Shown here one piece after another: positions 27,237 to 34,902 of a DNA stretch of 64,000 bases. The notes under the pieces are model-generated. The model ran no database searches, was not told the origin of the DNA, and worked only from the letters and a program-made list of their open reading frames with translations. Within the stretch, counting starts at the first letter, position 1, and each line of letters starts with the position of its first letter. Source of the stretch: Parapedobacter deserti (lineage in GTDB: Bacteria > Bacteroidota > Bacteroidia > Sphingobacteriales > Sphingobacteriaceae). A program made the position numbers and the translations under genes. The stretch is taken from NCBI RefSeq assembly GCF_042646065.1, contig NZ_JBHRTA010000037.1, forward strand, positions 124,001-188,000. Reading direction: 5' to 3'.

Positions 27237-28487
27237 ATGGACATTCAAGACATAAAAAATAGGTTTGGAATTATCGGCAATTCACCCCTCCTTAACCGCG
27301 CCATCGATGTGGCACGGCAGGTAGCGCCAACAGATATTTCGGTGCTGATTACGGGGGAAAGTGGAAGCGGTAAGGAGGTGTTTTCACACATCATCCACCA
27401 GATGAGTGCACGCAAGCATGGCCCGTTCATTGCTGTTAACTGTGGTGCTATTCCCGAAGGGACGATAGATTCCGAACTTTTCGGGCACGAAAAAGGCTCC
27501 TTTACCGGCGCCCACGAAGCGCGAAAAGGTTATTTTGAAGAAGTCAATGGCGGCACTATCTTCTTGGATGAGGTAGGCGAATTACCCTTGAATACGCAGG
27601 CACGCCTGCTGCGCATACTGGAGACCGGCGAATACATCCGTGTGGGCTCTTCAAAAGTGCAAAAAACCAATGTGCGGGTGGTGGCCGCGACGAACGTGGA
27701 TATATACGATGCGGTGCAAAAAGCTAAATTCAGGGAGGATCTATATTACCGGCTGAATACCGTACCCTTGCGCATTCCGCCATTACGCGACCGCAAAGAA
27801 GACATCCACTTGCTTTTCCGCAAGTTCGTGGCCGATTTCACCGATAAGTACCGCAGCCCTAATGTTCAATTGACGGAAGACGCACAGCAGCTGCTCAGCA
27901 ATTATCCGTGGCCCGGCAATGTCAGGCAGTTAAAGAATATCGCCGAGCAAATCGCCGTGCTGGAAAAAGAGCGGCTGATCGACGCTAAAATACTTCAGCA
28001 ATACCTGCCAATGGACCACAGGAGCACGCTTCCCGTCCATGTGACATCTGGAAGCAAAGATGATTTTTCGGAGCGCGACCTGCTATACAAGGTGCTTTTC
28101 GATATGAAAAAGGATATGGTCGAGCTGAAAAAATTGGTGGTCGAAATCATCCAGAACGGGATCAACTCCAGGATTGTGGAAAACAATTCGCCTTACATCA
28201 ATAAATTATACCGTGAAGTGGACAACCCCGCCGCGGAACAATTAGGGGCACCGTCCACGCTTACCATACACCACCCCCAATCGGCAGGACAAGGAGACGA
28301 TTACCGCTTCCAACCCCAGGAAGCAGAGGAAGTGGAAGAAGAGTCGCTTTCCCTCGTGGAAAAGGAATCCGACTTAATCCGGAAAGCGCTGAAAAAACAT
28401 AAAGGGAAACGCAAATCCGCGGCACAGGAACTGGGAATATCCGAAAGAACGTTGTATAGAAAGATAAAAGATTTGAACCTCAATTAA
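27237..28487 (+). CDS. Sigma-54-dependent transcriptional activator without receiver domain
   Basis: 416 residues from ATG at 27237; an earlier TTG at 27213 lies inside miaB. The AAA+ domain starts almost at the N-terminus: Walker A GESGSGKE (40-47), the sigma-54 contact loop as GSFTGA (87-92) instead of GAFTGA, and Walker B GGTIFLDEVGE. After an R-finger region (NYPWPGNVRQLKN) comes a lysine-rich linker and a C-terminal Fis-type helix-turn-helix (RKSAAQELGISERTLYRKI). With no sensor domain, its control is unknown. It lies between miaB and lptE, and lptE overlaps its last base. Confidence 0.9.
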   Translation: MDIQDIKNRFGIIGNSPLLNRAIDVARQVAPTDISVLITGESGSGKEVFSHIIHQMSARKHGPFIAVNCGAIPEGTIDSELFGHEKGSFTGAHEARKGYFEEVNGGTIFLDEVGELPLNTQARLLRILETGEYIRVGSSKVQKTNVRVVAATNVDIYDAVQKAKFREDLYYRLNTVPLRIPPLRDRKEDIHLLFRKFVADFTDKYRSPNVQLTEDAQQLLSNYPWPGNVRQLKNIAEQIAVLEKERLIDAKILQQYLPMDHRSTLPVHVTSGSKDDFSERDLLYKVLFDMKKDMVELKKLVVEIIQNGINSRIVENNSPYINKLYREVDNPAAEQLGAPSTLTIHHPQSAGQGDDYRFQPQEAEEVEEESLSLVEKESDLIRKALKKHKGKRKSAAQELGISERTLYRKIKDLNLN

Positions 28488-29020
28488 TGCAAATCCGCAA
28501 GATAACATCGAAAATGAGTCGCTACTCACTGATGCTAATGGCGATTTTATTGGCCAACGCCTGCGGCGTAAAATATGGCTTCACAGGTGGGTCAATCCCG
28601 GAAGGGACAAAGACATATGTGGTCGAATTTTTTGAAAACACGGCGCCCATTGTCAACCCCACGCTCAGCCAGACATTCACCGAAGCACTCAAAGAGCGCA
28701 TACGGAACCAATCGGGACTCAGCCAGGTGGACGCCAATGGCGATGCCATTTTTGAAGGGCGCATTACCGGGTATAGCATCGCGCCCGCAGCGGTGGAGGC
28801 CGGCACTGACCGGGCTGCGCTCAACCGCCTGTCCATTACCGTTCAAGTCAAATACACCAACAATCAAAAACCAGAAGACAACTTTGATCAGGCATTCACC
28901 CGCTTCAAAGACTTCTCCTCGGCGGGCGGTTCCATACCCGCGCAAGAAGAGGCACTCATACGGGATATTAACGAGATGCTCACCGAAGACATTTTTAATC
29001 GAGCGTTTGCGAACTGGTAA
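28487..29020 (+). CDS. lptE: LptE family LPS-assembly lipoprotein
   Basis: 177 residues; a start at ATG 28514 (MSRYSLMLM) would give a tidier signal peptide. The lipobox is LANAC. The mature part GVKYGFTGGSIPEGTKTYVV and VNPTLSQTFTEALKERI matches Bacteroidota LptE. It plugs the LptD barrel and helps deliver LPS to the outer leaflet. lptD is not in the window. The first base overlaps the stop of the sigma-54 regulator, so expression is probably linked. Confidence 0.85.
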   Translation: MQIRKITSKMSRYSLMLMAILLANACGVKYGFTGGSIPEGTKTYVVEFFENTAPIVNPTLSQTFTEALKERIRNQSGLSQVDANGDAIFEGRITGYSIAPAAVEAGTDRAALNRLSITVQVKYTNNQKPEDNFDQAFTRFKDFSSAGGSIPAQEEALIRDINEMLTEDIFNRAFANW

Positions 29021-29026
29021 CGTTTA

Positions 29027-30064
29027 ATGAACTATAAAGAATTATATAATAAAGCACTAGCTGCCCCACAAACCGTCGACTCGGAAATCTTGTCAACGCT
29101 CATGGACAGGTACCCCTATTCGCAGCCCTTACGGCTTTTGTGGTCCCGATGGCAAGTTCAGCAAAATGACCGCGATGCCGCTGGAGCAGGGCTGCTCTAT
29201 ACGGCTCTTCCCAACTGGCTGTACGGATATGTGGCCGCGGACGAACCGCTCCATGAACGCCCATTGCCCGGGGAGCCCGCGATCGGGGCTGAAAACCAGC
29301 GTGCAGATGTACAGACGAAGGAGGCTGTAGTGCCGGAAACGGATCCGATGCCTTCTGACGAGGCTGCAGTTTTACCCAAAAAACCGGTCGAAACAGGAAA
29401 TGAACAGAACAATGGACCGGAAACAGCGTTGCCCGAACATCCTGCGGGCATCGACTACTTTGTGTATACCGAAAAAGTTGATGATAAAGGGGCAGCTGCG
29501 GATATATCCGACCCCGAGGAGGAACCGGATGAGCAGGTAAGCCTTTACCACGACAACCATATGCCCTATAGTTTCCTTTGGTGGCTCAATAAAACACGGA
29601 TGGAATATGCGCATTCTTATCAGCCCTATGCACCGTTCAACAAAAAAAGCCCCAATGCTGCAGACGGGACCGACACACTCAATGATGTGCAGATGCTTGA
29701 CCAACAAATCAGGGAAAACATCTTTCACCTCCAACCACCGGAAGCAAAATTAAGCACAGAGAACCAGCGAAGAACCATCACCTTTCAGGTACCAAAAAAG
29801 ACAGACCCCCGCATCGAGCGCTTTATCCGCGAAGAACCGCAGATCAAGCCGCCTCCGGCAGATAAAATTGATTCGGAGAACAAAGCACGCAAGAGCGCAG
29901 AAGACCAGCTGACACTGGTCACGGAGACATTGGCAAAAATATATGTGGAACAGGGACTATATCCCAAAGCAATAGCGGTCTATAAAAAATTAAGTTTGAA
30001 ATTTCCCGAAAAAAGTGCTTACTTTGCCGCTCAAATAACTGAATTAGAGAACAAGTTACATTAA
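29027..30064 (+). CDS. Hypothetical protein with acidic linker and C-terminal TPR-like repeat
   Basis: 345 residues, cytosolic by appearance. The N-terminus (MNYKELYNKALAAPQTVDSE and PYSQPLRLLWSRWQ) is helical and resembles proteins found beside lptE in Sphingobacteriales. Residues 80-170 are proline- and glutamate-rich and look disordered. The C-terminus holds one TPR-like unit (LAKIYVEQGLYPKAIAVYKK, then LSLKFPEKSAYFAAQI). It starts 6 bases after lptE and ends 10 bases before secG, which hints at envelope biogenesis, but no function can be stated. Confidence 0.7.
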   Translation: MNYKELYNKALAAPQTVDSEILSTLMDRYPYSQPLRLLWSRWQVQQNDRDAAGAGLLYTALPNWLYGYVAADEPLHERPLPGEPAIGAENQRADVQTKEAVVPETDPMPSDEAAVLPKKPVETGNEQNNGPETALPEHPAGIDYFVYTEKVDDKGAAADISDPEEEPDEQVSLYHDNHMPYSFLWWLNKTRMEYAHSYQPYAPFNKKSPNAADGTDTLNDVQMLDQQIRENIFHLQPPEAKLSTENQRRTITFQVPKKTDPRIERFIREEPQIKPPPADKIDSENKARKSAEDQLTLVTETLAKIYVEQGLYPKAIAVYKKLSLKFPEKSAYFAAQITELENKLH

Positions 30065-30074
30065 CGTATATCAA

Positions 30075-30416
30075 ATGCAAACGTTATTAATCATATTGAT
30101 CATTTTGGCCTGTATTCTCTTGGCTTTCCTTGTATTGATCCAAAACCCCAAGGGCGGTGGGTTGGCGGCGGGATTTGCCGGTGGCACCAACCTCATGGGG
30201 GTGAAACGAACAGGTGATATTCTGGAAAAGGGAACTTGGGGGCTGGTGATTGCCATCATGGTCTTTTCGCTGGTAATTAATGTCATGGGCCCCTCCACCG
30301 GTTCAGGCGGCAGCGGGTTGACCGAACAGATCCAGCCGGCAGCACCCGCCACTACTTCCCCGGTGCCCCCGGCCGAAACACCTGGAACGGCAACGGACGC
30401 AGACACCACGCAGTAA
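30075..30416 (+). CDS. secG: Preprotein translocase subunit SecG
   Basis: 113 residues with two membrane segments (residues 1-22 and about 55-72) around the typical LVLIQNPKGGGLAAGFAGGT loop. The C-terminal tail is rich in Pro, Ala and Thr. SecG assists SecYEG-driven export. It is followed by a terminator, which ends the miaB-lptE-secG run. Confidence 0.93.
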   Translation: MQTLLIILIILACILLAFLVLIQNPKGGGLAAGFAGGTNLMGVKRTGDILEKGTWGLVIAIMVFSLVINVMGPSTGSGGSGLTEQIQPAAPATTSPVPPAETPGTATDADTTQ

Positions 30417-30438
30417 AGGTAACTATTAACTAAGCAGA

Positions 30439-30477
30439 AGGCCTCTCAATAAACCGTGAGGCCTTTTGCTTTTTTAT
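30439..30477 (+). terminator. Intrinsic terminator after secG
   Basis: Eight-base arms AAGGCCTC and GAGGCCTT enclose a loop of about 11 bases and are followed by TTGCTTTTTT. Confidence 0.8.
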
Positions 30478-30650
30478 CAAACTGACATCCCCTGACATCC
30501 TGACACGCGGACAACTGAACATTCGTTACCCATCTTCAAAAAAATGAAAAAATGGCAAACTATCTTACGTAAAACAGGACTTGGCATAGTTGATGGAGTA
30601 GGCGAACAGGAAAAATTAAAACAATTTAATTTATTAAAATAAAATCAGTT

Positions 30651-30926
30651 ATGGCGTTAAGTATTAAACCTATCGGAGACAGAGTGGTGGTAGAAGCCGC
30701 CCCTGCAGAGGAAAAGACCGCATCTGGCATCTACATCCCGGATACTGCCAAGGAAAAACCACAACGCGGAACAGTAGTGGCAGTCGGTGCAGGAAAAACG
30801 GACGAGCCGTTGACCGTGAAGGTAGGGGACCAAGTGCTGTACGGCAAGTATGCCGGCACGGAAATCACTTACGATGGAAAAGAGTACTTGATCATGAAGG
30901 AATCTGATATCTACGCAATCGTGTAG
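30651..30926 (+). CDS. groES: Co-chaperonin GroES
   Basis: 91 residues. SIKPIGDRVVVEAAPAEEKT and the mobile loop with SGIYIPDTAKEKPQRG are typical, as is the ending YLIMKESDIYAIV. It caps GroEL rings during protein folding. It precedes groEL by about 140 bases. I see neither a CIRCE operator nor a clean TAnnTTTG box upstream, so heat control cannot be read here. Confidence 0.96.
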   Translation: MALSIKPIGDRVVVEAAPAEEKTASGIYIPDTAKEKPQRGTVVAVGAGKTDEPLTVKVGDQVLYGKYAGTEITYDGKEYLIMKESDIYAIV

Positions 30927-31067
30927 GTATCCGCGGATGCGAAATCGGTTTATTTCCGTGAGCGTTTAAAAGTTTAATGGTTAACTAAAAAAGTTACGAT
31001 GCGGGATACAGCGATTGACTCTTAGAGAATCTCGGATCGCATGTTTAACATCTCAAATCAATTAAAA

Positions 31068-32708
31068 ATGTCGAAACAAGTAAAGTATAATGTGGAAGCC
31101 CGTGACGCCCTCAAGAGAGGCGTAGACACGCTGGCGAATGCGGTAAAGGTAACCCTGGGTCCGCGTGGACGTAATGTGATCATCGAGAAAAAATTCGGCT
31201 CGCCTTCGATCACAAAAGACGGCGTTACCGTTGCAAAAGAAATTGAATTAAAAGATGCGCTTGAGAATATGGGCGCACAGATGGTGAAGGAAGTCGCTTC
31301 CAAAACCGCTGATCAAGCCGGTGACGGAACCACCACTGCTACCGTGTTGGCTCAGGCTATCATTGCACCAGGTTTGAAAAGCGTGGCCGCAGGCGCAAAT
31401 CCCATGGACTTGAAACGCGGTATAGACAAAGCTGTAGCTTCCGTAGTTGAAAGCCTCCAAGGGCAATCAAAAACCGTCGGCGAAGACAACAACAAAATCA
31501 TGCAAGTGGCCAGCATCTCTGCCAATAACGATGAAGTAATCGGTGCATTGATCGCAGAAGCCATGGAAAAAGTTGGCAAAGATGGTGTCATCACGGTAGA
31601 AGAAGCCAAAGGCACTGAAACCGAGGTGAAAACCGTAGAAGGTATGCAGTTCGACCGCGGTTACCTGTCACCATACTTCGTCACCAATACTGACAAGATG
31701 GAAGCCGACCTGGAAAGCCCTTACATCCTGATTTACGACAAGAAAATCAGCAATATGAAGGAACTGCTTCCGATTCTTGAAAAACAGGTTCAGACAGGCA
31801 AGCCGTTGCTGATTATCGCTGAAGACCTTGACGGCGAGGCATTGGCTACGCTAGTTGTCAACAAAATCCGTGGGTCGTTGAAAGTTGCCGCTGTTAAAGC
31901 TCCCGGCTTTGGCGATCGCCGCAAAGCAATGCTTGAAGACATCGCTATCCTAACCGGCGGTACGGTTATCTCTGAAGAAAGAGGATTTAAACTGGAAAAC
32001 GCCGACCTTTCTTACCTAGGTCAAGCTGAGAAAGTGGTTGTAGACAAAGATAATACCACCATCATCAACGGCTCTGGCAACCCTGAAGATATCAAGGGCC
32101 GCGTAAATCAAATCAAAGCGCAAATCGAAACCACTACTTCTGATTACGATCGCGAAAAACTGCAAGAGCGTTTGGCTAAGCTGGCCGGCGGTGTAGCAGT
32201 GTTGTACGTAGGTGCAGCGACCGAAGTTGAAATGAAGGAGAAGAAAGACCGCGTGGATGATGCGTTGCATGCAACACGGGCTGCGGTGGAAGAAGGCATC
32301 GTAGCTGGCGGTGGTGTAGCGTTCATCCGTGCAAGCGAGGCGTTGAAAGACCTCAAAGGCGCCAATGAAGACGAAAACATCGGTATCGAAATCATCAAGC
32401 GCGCTATCGAAGAGCCGTTGCGCCAAATCTGTAACAACGCTGCCGTAGAAGGTGCCGTTGTGGTACAGAAAGTGAGAGAGGGCACTGCTGACTTCGGTTA
32501 CAACGCCCGCACAGGTGCCTATGAAAACCTGATCGGTGCAGGCGTAATTGATCCGACTAAGGTAACCCGTATCGCGCTGGAAAATGCCGCTTCGATTGCT
32601 GCTATGCTACTTACCACTGAGGTGGTGCTTGCAGACGAGCCTGAAGAAGAAAAGGCTGCCGGCGCTGGTGCTCCACCGATGGGCGGAGGCATGGGCGGAA
32701 TGATGTAA
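31068..32708 (+). CDS. groEL: Chaperonin GroEL
   Basis: 546 residues from ATG at 31068 (MSKQVKYNVEARDALKRG); an in-frame ATG 27 bases earlier adds a non-homologous tail. Typical motifs are TLGPRGRNVIIEKKFGSP, QAGDGTTTATVLAQAI, and the C-terminal GGMGGMM tail. ATP-driven folding chamber, partner of GroES encoded just upstream. A strong terminator follows. Confidence 0.97.
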   Translation: MSKQVKYNVEARDALKRGVDTLANAVKVTLGPRGRNVIIEKKFGSPSITKDGVTVAKEIELKDALENMGAQMVKEVASKTADQAGDGTTTATVLAQAIIAPGLKSVAAGANPMDLKRGIDKAVASVVESLQGQSKTVGEDNNKIMQVASISANNDEVIGALIAEAMEKVGKDGVITVEEAKGTETEVKTVEGMQFDRGYLSPYFVTNTDKMEADLESPYILIYDKKISNMKELLPILEKQVQTGKPLLIIAEDLDGEALATLVVNKIRGSLKVAAVKAPGFGDRRKAMLEDIAILTGGTVISEERGFKLENADLSYLGQAEKVVVDKDNTTIINGSGNPEDIKGRVNQIKAQIETTTSDYDREKLQERLAKLAGGVAVLYVGAATEVEMKEKKDRVDDALHATRAAVEEGIVAGGGVAFIRASEALKDLKGANEDENIGIEIIKRAIEEPLRQICNNAAVEGAVVVQKVREGTADFGYNARTGAYENLIGAGVIDPTKVTRIALENAASIAAMLLTTEVVLADEPEEEKAAGAGAPPMGGGMGGMM

Positions 32709-32741
32709 CAATTGCCCGCCATGCGGGACCATCATATACGC

Positions 32742-32775
32742 AAAACGGTACATCCAAAAGATGTACCGTTTTTTT
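32742..32775 (+). terminator. Intrinsic terminator after groEL
   Basis: Perfect 13-base arms AAAACGGTACATC and GATGTACCGTTTT around the loop CAAAA, followed by a T-run. It lies between groEL and the convergent MazG-like gene. Confidence 0.9.
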
Positions 32776-32788
32776 ATAACGTTTTTGA

Positions 32789-33115
32789 CTAGCGAAGCTT
32801 TTCGTTGTTGCGGTGCCGATCGGCATCGCGAATGTTCTTCTTTTCGAGGCTTTTTTCCAGCGCTTCTGTCAGGTCGATACCGGTTTGGTTGGCCAGACAA
32901 ATTAATACAAACAGTACATCGGCCATCTCATCGGCAAGATCAACCTGTTCATCCGACTTTTTAAAGGACTGTTCTCCATATTTCCGGGCCATGATGCGGG
33001 CTACTTCCCCCACTTCCTCCATTAAAATAGCGGTATTGGTCAGTTCATTGAAATAACGGACACCAGTGGTGTTTATCCATGAGTCTACTTGCTTCTGTGC
33101 TTCTTTAATAGTCAT
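32789..33115 (-). CDS. MazG-like nucleotide pyrophosphohydrolase
   Basis: 108 residues, one MazG-type helical domain. The metal-binding pattern is MEEVGEVARIMARKYGEQ (ExxE) and LADEMADVLFVLICLAN (ExxxD). Such proteins hydrolyse NTPs or dNTPs to the monophosphate and pyrophosphate as housecleaning enzymes. The start codon lies inside a 13-bp tandem duplication (see the repeat entry), which places a second, out-of-frame ATG 13 bases upstream. Confidence 0.85.
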   Translation of the reverse strand: MTIKEAQKQVDSWINTTGVRYFNELTNTAILMEEVGEVARIMARKYGEQSFKKSDEQVDLADEMADVLFVLICLANQTGIDLTEALEKSLEKKNIRDADRHRNNEKLR

Positions 33116-33132
33116 TTGGAATAGTCATTTGG
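33107..33132. repeat. 13-bp perfect tandem duplication over the MazG-like start codon
   Basis: AATAGTCATTTGG occurs twice in a row (33107-33119 and 33120-33132). The inner copy holds the real start codon. On the minus strand the outer copy gives ATG-ACT-ATT-CCA-AAT-GAC-TAT-TAA, a seven-codon frame ending inside the start region of the gene. Confidence 0.9.
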
Positions 33133-33151
33133 CGAAAAGTGGTGGTGGCAG

Positions 33152-33610
33152 TTAGTGATTGTCCTTGTCTTTAGTGTCCATGATGATGGTTACAGGGCCG
33201 TCGTTTACCAGCGAGATCTTCATGTCGGCGCCAAATACTCCCGTCGCCACATTACGGCCAAGCTGAGCCGATAGCTCAGCTGTCATGTCATGGTACAACG
33301 GGATGGCTTTGTCCGGTTTAGCGGCACGGATGAAAGAGGGGCGATTGCCCTTTTTGGTCTGGGCGAACAAGGTAAATTGAGAAATTAGCAAAATATTGCC
33401 GCCGACGTCGTGAATGGATTTGTTCATCAGTCCATTTTCATCGCTGAACACGCGCAAGCTGGCTATTTTCTGCGCCAGCCACCGGAGGTCGTCGATCCCA
33501 TCTGCCTCCTCAATACCCAGTAACACTAAAAAACCTGGTCCCACGGCGCCGACAACTTGCTGGTCCACCAAGCAGGAAGCCTCTGATACTCGTTGGATGA
33601 CGGCCCGCAT
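33152..33610 (-). CDS. dtd: D-aminoacyl-tRNA deacylase
   Basis: 152 residues, the normal length. MRAVIQRVSEASCLVDQQVV opens the protein, SQFTLFAQTKKGNRPSF is the active-site motif, and NDGPVTIIMDT contains the cross-subunit Gly-cisPro motif. It clears D-amino acids mischarged on tRNA. The end of the sugar dehydrogenase lies 2 bases upstream, so the pair is cotranscribed. Confidence 0.94.
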   Translation of the reverse strand: MRAVIQRVSEASCLVDQQVVGAVGPGFLVLLGIEEADGIDDLRWLAQKIASLRVFSDENGLMNKSIHDVGGNILLISQFTLFAQTKKGNRPSFIRAAKPDKAIPLYHDMTAELSAQLGRNVATGVFGADMKISLVNDGPVTIIMDTKDKDNH

Positions 33611-33612
33611 CG

Positions 33613-34848
33613 TTATTTCCCTATTCGATACAAGCGGCCCGCATCCGTCACAGCGTATAAGGCGCCGTCTTTGCCCTGCTGCACATCCCTGACACGCTGC
33701 GCTTCATCGGCTAACAGTCGTTCTTCTCCTACCACCCTATTATCTTCGATCACCAACCGGGCGATATGTATGCTGTTCAACCCAGCAAGGAACAGGTTGT
33801 TCTCCCATTCCGGAATGGAGTTGCCCGAAAAAAAAGTCATCCCGCTCGCTGAAAGCACCGGATCCCAATAATAAACGGGCTGTTCCATGCCTTCCTGCTG
33901 TTGGATAGCATCGCCGATTTTGTTGCCGTTATATTCCAATCCGTAGGTAATGATCGGCCATCCATAGTTTTTCCCCGGCTGGATAAGGTTTAATTCATCG
34001 CCCCCTCGGGGCCCGAATTCATTTTCCCATAGATCGCCGGTGGCTGGATGGAAGGCAAGTCCCTGTACATTTCGGTGCCCGTAAGAGTAAATTTCCGGAC
34101 GAGCGTCGTCCCTTCCTTCAAACGGATTGCCAGGGGCCGGCTTACCGTCCGGCGTAATGCGGAGGATCTTTCCTAAGGCTGAGTTCAGGTCCTGGGACTG
34201 CGGCCTCGTAACGATGTCTGAACGCTCTCCGGTGCTGACAAATAGGTTACCGGTTGTATCGAATAGCAGGCGTGAGCCGTAGTGCAGGTTACCCTTATGA
34301 GCCGGTGTCGCGCGGTAGATCACCGTGGCATTTTCAACGGTCTCTTCGTCATCGGCCAACTTGCCCTTGGCTACTGCAGTCAAGGTACCCTGCGAGGTAT
34401 CTTCAGAAAATGCCCAATAAACCATCCGGTTTGTGCCAAAGTCGGGGTCAATGGTGATTCCCAGCAGCCCCCCTTGGCCAGCATCATTGACAGGGGGAAG
34501 TCCGGTTATCGCAGCACTCACATTCCCATCCTGCGAGGCGATGCGCAAGGTACCGCCTTTTTCTGTAATCAGCAGCCTGCCATCCGGAAGGACGGCAATA
34601 CCCCAGGGCCTGTTGAGCCCTTCAGTCAATACCTTCACATCATACGAGGTTGTTGTCTTTACCCCCGGCGCGCGAGTCTGTCCTTCAAATGCAGGCTTGT
34701 AATCCGTATTCGGTGCCCTCGTTTCCACCGGCGCGTAGGTGGAATCCGTCCGGGTATTTTCTGCTTCCTTAGGTGCCGACGAATCACATGAGGAGACCAT
34801 CAATGACAGTCCGGCAAGCGCCCCTATTGATTTCAATGTATATTGCAT
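33613..34848 (-). CDS. PQQ-dependent sugar dehydrogenase-like lipoprotein (aldose sugar dehydrogenase family)
   Basis: 411 residues from ATG at 34848 (MQYTLKSIG); an upstream ATG would put ten polar residues before the signal. The lipobox is LMVSSC. The six-bladed propeller matches soluble glucose/sorbosone dehydrogenases such as E. coli YliI: LNRPWGIAVLPDGRLLITEKG, GGLLGITIDPDFG, HYGSRLLFD, and NEFGPRGGDELNLIQPGKNYGWP. These enzymes oxidise aldoses using PQQ. No PQQ synthesis genes are in the window, and many Bacteroidota homologues are of unknown activity. Confidence 0.85.
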   Translation of the reverse strand: MQYTLKSIGALAGLSLMVSSCDSSAPKEAENTRTDSTYAPVETRAPNTDYKPAFEGQTRAPGVKTTTSYDVKVLTEGLNRPWGIAVLPDGRLLITEKGGTLRIASQDGNVSAAITGLPPVNDAGQGGLLGITIDPDFGTNRMVYWAFSEDTSQGTLTAVAKGKLADDEETVENATVIYRATPAHKGNLHYGSRLLFDTTGNLFVSTGERSDIVTRPQSQDLNSALGKILRITPDGKPAPGNPFEGRDDARPEIYSYGHRNVQGLAFHPATGDLWENEFGPRGGDELNLIQPGKNYGWPIITYGLEYNGNKIGDAIQQQEGMEQPVYYWDPVLSASGMTFFSGNSIPEWENNLFLAGLNSIHIARLVIEDNRVVGEERLLADEAQRVRDVQQGKDGALYAVTDAGRLYRIGK

Positions 34849-34902
34849 GGCGAAATATTTGCTTAAAGGTAAATACATTTTACCGACAAAATCAATGCCA
34901 CC

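Noticed and set aside
30544..30642. A 32-codon frame (MKKWQTILRK...) just before groES
   Set aside because: Short, no recognisable family, and it lies where the groES promoter and leader must be. It could be a real small protein but nothing supports it.
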